In this document: piece after piece, positions 1-5,247 of the stretch
Position numbering within the stretch: the first letter of the stretch is position 1
Layout: every line of letters starts with the position of its first letter
Translations under genes and position numbers: made by a program
Source of the DNA: Candidatus Kuenenia stuttgartensis
Lineage (GTDB): Bacteria; Planctomycetota; Planctomycetia; Isosphaerales; Isosphaeraceae
Direction of reading: 5' to 3'
Assembly (NCBI GenBank): GCA_945874095.1
Contig: CAMCFM010000353.1
Location: 1-5,247, forward strand
Length of the DNA stretch: 5,247 nucleotides
Notes under the pieces: generated by a model
Seen by the model: the letters and a program-made list of their open reading frames with translations, nothing else
What the model was told of the DNA's origin: nothing
The model's database searches: none

Positions 1-462
1 GATTTTACAACCCTGACTGATATGAAGCTGGGCGACCAGATTGATGTGATTGCGCCCGGGACTACAGATAAAGTGGTCCATGGGAAAATGATTTACATCG
101 GTACCGAAGTGGATCCTCAGACTCGGACAGTGCCAGTGATTGCTGAGACACCGAACACGGCTGGGCAACTTCGGCCAGGCCAGTTTTGTCGGGTCAGTCT
201 GGACAGGTCGGAGCAATCAGGCGTCTTGGCTGTTCCAGGTTCAGCTGTTGTGGAATGGAATGGCAAACCAGGTGTTTTTGTGGCCCAAAAGGATGGTAAG
301 TCGTTTGACTTTCAGCCTGTGATCATGGATCAGCCACCGACCGACGACAAGCACATGGTGGTCATCCGGCAAGGTCTGACAGAGGGTCAAAGTATCGTGA
401 CCGGCGGGGCCTTCATGCTCAAGAGCGAGCTGATCCTCTCTACAGAACCAGAAGAGGAGTGA
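1..462 (+). CDS. RND efflux periplasmic adaptor (membrane fusion protein, CzcB/HlyD-like), C-terminal part
   Basis: This reading frame is open from the first base (the codons before the ATG at 22 read D-F-T-T-L-T-D), so the gene starts outside the window and 153 C-terminal residues are visible. It is the periplasmic adaptor that links an inner-membrane RND pump to an outer-membrane channel. Visible residues 1-60 fit the end of the beta-barrel domain, with the family-typical run VDPQTRTVPV followed by a LRPGQFCRVSL-type segment. Residues about 70-153 fit the membrane-proximal domain, with VPGSAVVEWNGKPGVFV, then GLTEGQSIVTGGAFMLKSEL near the end; the GAFxLKSEL ending is typical of CzcB-type adaptors. 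The acidic tail ends EPEEE. The next gene, an RND transporter, starts 7 nt after the stop, so the two are surely co-transcribed. Family assignment is strong; the metal specificity is not visible. Confidence 0.93.
   Translation, partial: DFTTLTDMKLGDQIDVIAPGTTDKVVHGKMIYIGTEVDPQTRTVPVIAETPNTAGQLRPGQFCRVSLDRSEQSGVLAVPGSAVVEWNGKPGVFVAQKDGKSFDFQPVIMDQPPTDDKHMVVIRQGLTEGQSIVTGGAFMLKSELILSTEPEEE
454..459 (+). promoter_or_regulatory. Shine-Dalgarno site of the RND transporter gene
   Basis: GAGGAG lies inside the last codons of the adaptor gene, 10 nt before the ATG at 470. It fixes that ATG as the start of the transporter and suggests translation of the two genes is coupled. Confidence 0.75.
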
Positions 463-469
463 TCCAGCG

Positions 470-3400
470 ATGTTGAATTCACTGATCTCAGGCGCACTTA
501 ATAATCGATTCATGGTGCTGGCTCTGACCATCATCATTTCCGTGGTTGGAGCATCGGCCGCCATCCGTCTACCGCTTGATGCCGTTCCGGATCTCACCAA
601 TATTCAGGTCCAGGTGATCACCGAAGCGGCCGCCTTAAGCCCTTTGGAAGTCGAGACTTTGCTCTCGTTCCCTGTGGAAGGGGCCATGAGCGGCTTGCCG
701 GATGTGGAGCAGATCCGCAGTATCTCGAAATTCGGGATCTCAGTGGTGACCATCGTTTTCCACGAGGGAACAGACCTTTATCGGGCCCGCCAACTCGTAG
801 CCGAACGGCTGCCTCGTGCAGCCGAGAATATTCCCCCAGGTTATGGCACGCCCATGCTGGGGCCGATTGCGACTGCTCTGGGTGAAATTTTCCAGTTTGA
901 AATTCGCGGAGACGGCACGAAATCGCTGATGGATCTGCGGACTCTGCTCGACTGGCAGGTGGCGTATCAGTTGAGAAGTGTCCCTGGAGTCACCGAAATC
1001 AACAGCCACGGTGGAGAGCTCAAGACTTATCAGATTGAGGTCGACCCCGATCGACTGGCCAACCAGAACCTGACTTTCAGCGAACTTGTGGCCGCTTTGG
1101 AGCAAAACAGCGCGAACGTGGGCGGTGGTTATTTCACTAAAGGCGGCGAAGCACGCTACATACGTGGTGTGAGCCTGGTGACGGATCCGAAAGAAATCGA
1201 ACGCATCGTCGTTCGCGAATCTGACGGAGTCCCTCTCACGATTGGCGATGTGGCCAAGGTTCACCCAGCGCCGATGATCAGGGCTGGCCTTGCCACTCGT
1301 GATGCCAGGGGCGAATCCGTGACAGGATTGGTCATGATGCTGATCGGCGAAAATGGCCGGCGCGTTGTGAACAGGGTCAAAGAAGAGATCGAACGTATCA
1401 AGCCGACTTTACCCAAAGGCGTGACGATCGAAACGCTTTATGATCGCAGCAACCTGATCGACCACTCGCTCAGCACGGTGAAAGAAAATCTCGCCGTGGG
1501 GGGATCGTTGGTCATCGCCGTTCTGCTGGTTCTGCTGGGCAATCTGCGTGGAGGTGTGATTGTGGCCATGGCCATTCCACTTTCCATGCTGTTTGCAGCC
1601 AACATTATGCTCGCCACTGGTCTCACAGCCAGCCTTATGTCATTGGGTGCCATTGACTTCGGCATGATTGTGGACAGTTCCGTGATCATGATCGAGAACT
1701 GCGTCCGACGCCTTGGCCACGAGGGCGGAACACGATCCAAACTCGATATCATCCGCGATGCTGCCATTGAAGTACGTAAACCAACCTTGTATGGCGAACT
1801 CATCATTGCCATTGTTTACCTGCCAATCCTCGCCCTTCAGGGTACCGAAGGTAAACTCTTCCGCCCAATGGCTTTGACAGTGATCTTCGCACTCGCGGGT
1901 TCCATGGTCGTTTCGCTCACGGTCATGCCCGTGCTGGCCAGCCTGGTCCTATCGGATAAAACGGTCGAGACCGAGCCTTGGCTCGTTCGCTTGATCAAAC
2001 GGTTTTACGAGCCCCTGCTGAACCTGGCCTTGAAGCACAGAATTACTGTCGTGATTATTTCTCTACTGCTCTTGGTCGCTACAGTGCCTGTCAGCATGCA
2101 GTTAGGCGGTGAATTCATGCCCAGGCTGAACGAGGGTGATTTACTGATCGAAGCCGTGCGAATACCGTCTGCGGATCTGGACGGTGCCGTTCCCATGGGG
2201 ACAAGCATAGAAAAGATCCTGATGGACTTTCCAGAAGTCCATATGGTGTATTGCAAAACAGGGCGTCCGGAAATTGCCAACGATGTGATGGGCGTACACC
2301 AGACCGACGTTTGGACACTTCTCAAAGAGCAGTCGGAATGGCGGCCAGGCCTATCTCGCGATGACTTGATCGAGCAGATGAACACCAAGCTGAGCGATGG
2401 TTTGCCGGGCGTGCGGTTCGGGTTCAGCCAGCCGATCGAAATGCGTGTGAACGAGCTTGTGGCAGGCGTGAAGTCTGACGTTGCCGCTTTGATCTATGGG
2501 CCTGATCTGGATGTGCTCTCAGAACTTGCCACCCATATGGAAGCTGTTCTGGCCAGTATTCCAGGTGCCCGCGATGTGCGTGCTCCGTCCACTGGGCGGC
2601 TCCCAACGCTCAAAATCACGGTCAATCGGGAACAACTTGCACGTTATGGAATTCAAGCTCAAAATGTCATGGACACCATCGCTGCACTCGGTGGACGAAC
2701 GGTAGGCACCGTGTTTGAAGGCACAGCACGGCACCCGATCCAAATTCGTCTCCCTGAAAAATGGCGGAATAACCCTGACAGCATCTCGTCGATCCTGCTG
2801 ATGGATCCCAAGGGTCGGGCCATACCGCTCTCGAACCTTGCAGAAGTCAAATTTGAGGAAGGCCCAAGCGAAATTGAGCGTGAAAACGTTCAGCGACGTG
2901 CCGCAGTTTCTGCCAACGTCCGTGGCCGTGATATTGCAGGCTTTGTCAAAGAAGCCGAAGCCGCAATCGCCAAGCAAGTGCCCATGCCGCCTGGTTATCA
3001 AGTGCGCTGGGGCGGTCAGTTTGAACACCTTCAAACCGCCATTCAAAGACTTTTGATTGTCGTCCCGATTGCCCTTGCCTTGATCTATCTATTGCTCTAC
3101 ACATCACTTGGTTCCATGCGATTGGCAGCGCTGATCTATCTGGCAGTCCCATTTGCAGCCACAGGCGGAGTGTTTGCCCTGATGCTGCGAGGCATGCCGT
3201 TCTCGATCTCGGCAGGCGTCGGCTTTATTGCACTTTTCGGAGTGGCTGTTCTAAACGGGCTGGTTTGGGTATCAGCTGTGGAACATCGACGCGGAGAAGG
3301 TGCCGACCTCCAGCACGCGGCTCACGATGCCGCTCTGGAACGTCTCCGGCCCATCCTCATGACCGCGCTTGTGGCTGGCTTGGGGTTCCTCCCAATGGCG

Positions 3401-3565
3401 GCGAATACCAGCCCTGGCTCGGAAATCCAAAGGCCGCTGGCCACTGTGGTCATCGGTGGACTCTTAACCAGCACACTTCTCACAACAGTTGTTCTGCCAA
3501 CCATTTATCCATGGTTTGCCAAAGGCCTTCCGCTGCCTGAGATCGAAGAACAGAAGATTCATTGA
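470..3565 (+). CDS. Heavy-metal efflux RND transporter, CzcA/CusA family
   Basis: A complete 1031-residue inner-membrane pump, close to the usual 1030-1070 of the family. It exports metal cations from periplasm or cytoplasm through a tripartite complex, driven by proton import. The RND layout is intact: TM1 about 12-31; first periplasmic porter region about 32-338; TM2 from 341, TM3 363-384, TM4 389-410, TM5 443-457, TM6 468-490; TM7 525-543; second periplasmic region about 545-858 with GGEFMPRLNEGDL (546-558) and RVNELVAGVKSD (659-670); TM8 861-881, TM9 885-905, TM10 911-935, TM11 961-978, TM12 990-1014. TM4 carries DFGMIVDSSVIMIEN (396-410), giving D396, D402 and E409, which match the proton-relay acids D402, D408 and E415 of CzcA. 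ALQGTEGKLFRPMALTV and EIQRPLATVVIGG are further family signatures. There is no His-rich tail. The start is supported by GAGGAG 10 nt upstream. The sequence reads nearer CzcA-type divalent-cation pumps than copper/silver CusA, but the substrate is not settled. Confidence 0.96.
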   Translation: MLNSLISGALNNRFMVLALTIIISVVGASAAIRLPLDAVPDLTNIQVQVITEAAALSPLEVETLLSFPVEGAMSGLPDVEQIRSISKFGISVVTIVFHEGTDLYRARQLVAERLPRAAENIPPGYGTPMLGPIATALGEIFQFEIRGDGTKSLMDLRTLLDWQVAYQLRSVPGVTEINSHGGELKTYQIEVDPDRLANQNLTFSELVAALEQNSANVGGGYFTKGGEARYIRGVSLVTDPKEIERIVVRESDGVPLTIGDVAKVHPAPMIRAGLATRDARGESVTGLVMMLIGENGRRVVNRVKEEIERIKPTLPKGVTIETLYDRSNLIDHSLSTVKENLAVGGSLVIAVLLVLLGNLRGGVIVAMAIPLSMLFAANIMLATGLTASLMSLGAIDFGMIVDSSVIMIENCVRRLGHEGGTRSKLDIIRDAAIEVRKPTLYGELIIAIVYLPILALQGTEGKLFRPMALTVIFALAGSMVVSLTVMPVLASLVLSDKTVETEPWLVRLIKRFYEPLLNLALKHRITVVIISLLLLVATVPVSMQLGGEFMPRLNEGDLLIEAVRIPSADLDGAVPMGTSIEKILMDFPEVHMVYCKTGRPEIANDVMGVHQTDVWTLLKEQSEWRPGLSRDDLIEQMNTKLSDGLPGVRFGFSQPIEMRVNELVAGVKSDVAALIYGPDLDVLSELATHMEAVLASIPGARDVRAPSTGRLPTLKITVNREQLARYGIQAQNVMDTIAALGGRTVGTVFEGTARHPIQIRLPEKWRNNPDSISSILLMDPKGRAIPLSNLAEVKFEEGPSEIERENVQRRAAVSANVRGRDIAGFVKEAEAAIAKQVPMPPGYQVRWGGQFEHLQTAIQRLLIVVPIALALIYLLLYTSLGSMRLAALIYLAVPFAATGGVFALMLRGMPFSISAGVGFIALFGVAVLNGLVWVSAVEHRRGEGADLQHAAHDAALERLRPILMTALVAGLGFLPMAANTSPGSEIQRPLATVVIGGLLTSTLLTTVVLPTIYPWFAKGLPLPEIEEQKIH

Positions 3566-3585
3566 TCGAAAAGATCGAAGAATAC

Positions 3586-3659
3586 GAAACAGAATCGCCC
3601 ATCGTCTTACGGCTCCATCATGGGTTGGAGCAGCGAGACGATGGGCGATTCTTCGTTTC
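3586..3659. terminator. Long hairpin behind the RND transporter gene, possible terminator or dispersed repeat
   Basis: Twenty nt after the transporter stop lies a perfect 17-bp inverted repeat, 3591-3607 paired with 3636-3652. GAAAC (3586-3590) pairs with GTTTC (3655-3659) across a 2-nt bulge, extending it to 22 bp. Inside the 28-nt loop, GCTCCA (3612-3617) pairs with TGGAGC (3626-3631), so the whole folds as one nested stem. No clear T-tract follows on the plus strand; on the minus strand the flank is only moderately T-rich. The place between convergent genes fits a two-way terminator or mRNA 3'-end stabiliser, but a copy of a dispersed palindromic repeat is also possible. Confidence 0.55.
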
Positions 3660-3684
3660 CGTCAATCAAATGATCGGCGACTTC

Positions 3685-3722
3685 AAAAAACCCTTTTGAG
3701 TAAACGGTTCAGAGTCGTTTAC
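3685..3722 (-). terminator. Probable intrinsic terminator of the beta-propeller gene
   Basis: Read on the minus strand, the stop codon at 3728-3730 is followed after 5 nt by GTAAACG, a 9-nt loop and CGTTTAC (plus-strand 3700-3706 and 3716-3722, a perfect 7-bp stem). Nine nt later comes a run of six T (plus-strand AAAAAA at 3685-3690). The stem is short and the T-run a little distant, and CAAAAGGGTTTTTTG can itself form a small A/T stem, so strength is uncertain, but position and orientation fit. Confidence 0.55.
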
Positions 3723-3727
3723 CACCA

Positions 3728-4732
3728 TTATTTGGCCCGAATCAGCTTCATCAGTCGGCCTGAAACGTTCCAGTCCTGAATATAAAGGTTTCCGTCTTTA
3801 TCCCATGCAGAGCCGTGAGTTCCGCTGAAAATGCCTTCAATCCACTGATCCTGGGGTACGTTGAAATTCACGCGTTTGGCAGGGTCAGGGTTATGACCAA
3901 GTACAGCGATGATCGTGTTGCTTTTGTCCAGAATTACCAGACGTCCGTGCAGGTCAGGCACTGAGACAAAATCGCCTTGGACAATCGCCGATGTCGGCAT
4001 GCCCAGACCGGTAACCACTTCGCCAAGAAATTCTCCATCAAGGCTGTAATGCACCAGACGGCCCTTGGGCTCGTGGTTCCGGTCGCAGATCAGCAGGCGG
4101 GCTGGAGTATAACGCGTATCCAGAGTCATTCCATGAGCCGTGTTGAACTCTTTCAAGCCGTTACCCTTGGTGCCGAAGTGCATCAGGTATTTGCCGGTTT
4201 TGTCGAACTTGAAAATATGGTTGCTGGCATAACCATCGGCGAGAAAAATGTCGCCGTTGGGGGCCACGGTCATCGCAGTTGGGCTGAACTGCTTCAGGTT
4301 CAGGCCTGATTCTTTTGGAAACGGAAGTTTGAGAACAATTTCGCCTGTCAAGGCATTGAACTTGACGCCTTCAGCCTTCGTATTGCGGGCACCATAGATA
4401 AATTCGGTGCCGGATTCGTCGTTGATTTTCATGTCGTGCATATCGGCATATTTATCGCCCAGAAAGCTCCGGATCACTTTGCCTTCAGGTGAGAAGACAT
4501 ACACGCCTGCATGAGCACTAGTGTAAATATTGCCTGATTTATCGACCACAACACCACCGTGGGTCGAGCCCAGCACGGACTTGCCGTCGGCACCCAGGCC
4601 CCAGGCTGGAACGGTATCAAAAGTCATATGTCCACAGCCCATGCGAACAGGCTTCACTGGCTCGGCAGCGAAAGCGGGAGTTGCAAGGGCGCAAACAAGT
4701 GCGCAAAGGGTATAAACGGACGAATTCTTCAT
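3728..4732 (-). CDS. Secreted NHL/PAL-like six-bladed beta-propeller protein
   Basis: A 334-residue exported protein. The start at 4732 is preferred over the ATG at 4855 because AGGAG (plus 4741-4745) sits 8 nt upstream and the protein then begins with a signal peptide: MKN, a hydrophobic core (about 6-18) and AFA (20-22) before AEP, a type I cleavage site. C10 and C14 do not form a lipobox. The mature part has repeated NHL-type blades, each with a pattern like D-x-x-G-N-I-Y (64-70, 311-317) or APNGDIFLADGY (157-168). Several carry His at the same blade position: THGG (H58), MHDM (H99), AHGM (H200), THGS (H306). With Y168 (DGY) and R218 (CDR), H99/H200/H306 follow the order and spacing of the zinc ligands and catalytic Tyr/Arg of the animal peptide-amidating lyase PAL. 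That is a family-level resemblance recalled from memory; substrate and activity are unknown. Such proteins are often listed only as NHL repeat proteins. It is monocistronic in this window, convergent with the pump operon. Confidence 0.9.
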   Translation of the reverse strand: MKNSSVYTLCALVCALATPAFAAEPVKPVRMGCGHMTFDTVPAWGLGADGKSVLGSTHGGVVVDKSGNIYTSAHAGVYVFSPEGKVIRSFLGDKYADMHDMKINDESGTEFIYGARNTKAEGVKFNALTGEIVLKLPFPKESGLNLKQFSPTAMTVAPNGDIFLADGYASNHIFKFDKTGKYLMHFGTKGNGLKEFNTAHGMTLDTRYTPARLLICDRNHEPKGRLVHYSLDGEFLGEVVTGLGMPTSAIVQGDFVSVPDLHGRLVILDKSNTIIAVLGHNPDPAKRVNFNVPQDQWIEGIFSGTHGSAWDKDGNLYIQDWNVSGRLMKLIRAK

Positions 4733-4740
4733 GATCAGGA

Positions 4741-4745
4741 CTCCT
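4741..4745 (-). promoter_or_regulatory. Shine-Dalgarno site deciding the propeller start
   Basis: On the minus strand CCAGGAGT ends 8 nt before the ATG at 4732. No comparable purine-rich site precedes the in-frame ATG at 4855, and the extra 41 residues from that ATG would bury the signal peptide. Confidence 0.75.
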
Positions 4746-4780
4746 GGTTTTTTTGACTGGATGAGTGTCTGCGATGGAAT

Positions 4781-4812
4781 TTGCAAAGCCACGACAGCGT
4801 GAACTTGCAAAG
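4781..4812. repeat. Direct repeat TTGCAAAG, two copies
   Basis: TTGCAAAG occurs at 4781-4788 and again at 4805-4812, 24 bp apart start to start. Each holds the palindrome TTGCAA. Both lie in the predicted leader of the minus-strand gene just downstream of its promoter, where a repressor site could be, but two 8-mers may also be chance. Confidence 0.3.
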
Positions 4813-4826
4813 GAGGGAAGATTGTT

Positions 4827-4855
4827 ACTATACAGCGAACGGATTGTGTAATCAA
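4827..4855 (-). promoter_or_regulatory. Sigma70-like promoter of the propeller gene
   Basis: On the minus strand TTGATT (plus 4850-4855, 4 of 6 to TTGACA) is followed after exactly 17 nt by TATAGT (plus 4827-4832, 5 of 6 to TATAAT). Transcription would begin near 4820, giving a leader of about 88 nt before the ATG at 4732. The promoter overlaps the codons of the longer N-terminal reading, another reason to reject that start. Confidence 0.55.
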
Positions 4856-4944
4856 TCAAGCTCTAAAAGCACCATGGCCGAGTTCAGCCCAATCGCTGCC
4901 ATGCAAATTGAGAATGGTTCTGACATCTGGCGTGAAACGGATCC

Positions 4945-4985
4945 GGCAGGTTAATCTAGAATAAGAACGATCAAAGCAACCTGCC
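4945..4985. repeat. Inverted repeat GGCAGGTT/AACCTGCC in the divergent intergenic region
   Basis: GGCAGGTT (4945-4952) and AACCTGCC (4978-4985) are a perfect 8-bp inverted repeat with a 25-nt spacer; CC before the left arm can also pair with GG after a 1-nt bulge beyond the right arm. The arm centres are 33 bp apart, about three helical turns, and the spacer holds a possible -10 box. This could be an operator for the kinase gene or, if transcription starts upstream, a leader hairpin. Confidence 0.45.
4957..4962 (+). promoter_or_regulatory. Possible -10 box of the kinase gene
   Basis: TAGAAT (5 of 6 to TATAAT) sits about 44 nt before the ATG at 5006. The region 17-18 nt upstream (TGAAAC at 4933-4938) is a poor -35 match, so this is a weak candidate, needing an activator or a different sigma factor if real. 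Confidence 0.3.
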
Positions 4986-5005
4986 CGGCACGGGACAACT
5001 CGCGG

Positions 5006-5247
5006 ATGTGGACCCTTTCGACTGAAAACGCTGTGGAACACCTTCACTTTGCCGGCTATTGGCCTCCGCACGTGCCTGCACAGGCGCGGATGCTGACGGG
5101 CGGAGTTTCAAACATGGTGATTCGTGTTGAACCTGTCGATCCACGATCCGATCAACCCTCGATCATCCTCAAACAGTCCAGCGAACGATTGCGGACCAAA
5201 GCAGAGTGGCGCAGCCGGCTCGATCGGATCTGGATCGAAACCGAAGC
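5006..5247 (+). CDS. Phosphotransferase (APH/choline kinase-fold) family protein, N-terminal part
   Basis: An open frame from ATG 5006 runs off the right edge with 80 complete codons. The preceding in-frame stop is TAA at 4952-4954 and no other ATG, GTG or TTG lies between, so this start is the only usual one; the upstream CGGGA is a weak ribosome site. The visible part is the N-lobe of an APH-type small-molecule kinase: LTGGVSNMVIRV (30-41) is the nucleotide-binding loop with the G-x-S-N pattern, and IILKQSSERLR (53-63) carries the expected ATP-binding Lys (K56). The following charged helix, W68 to E80, should hold the Glu that pairs with it (E78 or E80). The catalytic HGD..N and metal-binding D motifs would lie outside the window. 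The family covers aminoglycoside, choline, ethanolamine, homoserine and methylthioribose kinases, and the substrate cannot be told from this fragment. It is divergent from the propeller gene. Confidence 0.82.
   Translation, partial: MWTLSTENAVEHLHFAGYWPPHVPAQARMLTGGVSNMVIRVEPVDPRSDQPSIILKQSSERLRTKAEWRSRLDRIWIETE

Noticed and set aside
740..1264. Minus-strand ORF of 174 codons inside the RND gene
   Set aside because: It is antisense to a well-conserved transporter region, has no ribosome site or family resemblance, and is explained as a shadow of the coding frame. The same holds for the minus-strand ORFs at 1438-1812, 2005-2388 and 2519-3046.
3489..3779. Plus-strand ORF of 96 codons running from the end of the RND gene across the gap
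   Set aside because: It begins inside the transporter in another frame, passes through the long hairpin and both terminator candidates, and shows no protein-like pattern.
3977..4309. Plus-strand ORF of 110 codons opposite the propeller gene
   Set aside because: It is fully antisense to the clear NHL/PAL-like coding frame and has no recognisable domain or start signal.
4809..4820. AAAGGAGGGAAG on the plus strand, resembling a strong ribosome site
   Set aside because: No sustained plus-strand reading frame follows it, and the region is the leader of the minus-strand gene.
4733..4855. N-terminal extension of the propeller gene from the ATG at 4855
   Set aside because: The extra 41 residues would place the signal peptide inside the protein, there is no ribosome site before 4855, and the predicted -10 and -35 boxes lie within this stretch.
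4856..5071. Minus-strand ORF of 71 codons in the divergent intergenic region
   Set aside because: It overlaps the start of the kinase gene in antisense, has no recognisable domain, and its residue make-up looks like a random reading of intergenic DNA.

Overview
The window looks like part of a free-living Gram-negative-type bacterial chromosome of moderate GC (slightly above 50% by eye). The gene types are an RND-class metal efflux pump, which needs an inner and an outer membrane, a secreted NHL/PAL-type beta-propeller, and an APH-fold kinase. Their sequence style suggests Planctomycetota (Planctopirus-like) to me, but this is only an impression. I see no mobile element, phage gene, CRISPR array, tRNA or rRNA.

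Left part (1-3565, + strand): a tightly packed efflux operon. The end of a periplasmic adaptor (CzcB/HlyD-type membrane fusion protein, N-terminus outside the window) is followed after 7 nt by a complete CzcA/CusA-family heavy-metal RND transporter of 1031 residues. The two would form a trans-envelope pump with an outer-membrane channel, probably encoded upstream. The pump driven by proton import would export metal cations. The TM4 proton-relay signature is intact, and the exact metal cannot be read from sequence.

Middle gap (3566-3727): two convergent genes end here. It holds a long hairpin (17-bp perfect stem, extended by a bulge and a nested inner stem) just behind the transporter, and a hairpin plus T-tract serving the minus-strand gene.

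Minus-strand gene (3728-4732): an exported six-bladed-propeller-like protein of 334 residues with a clear signal peptide. Its histidine, tyrosine and arginine pattern resembles the peptidyl-hydroxyglycine alpha-amidating lyase (PAL) active site. A sigma70-like promoter with 17-bp spacing lies upstream.

Right gap and right edge (4733-5247): a divergent intergenic region holds the minus-strand promoter and leader, a perfect 8-bp inverted repeat around a possible plus-strand -10 box, and then the first 80 codons of a phosphotransferase-like (APH family) kinase that runs off the window. There is no evident functional link between the efflux operon and the two right-hand genes.
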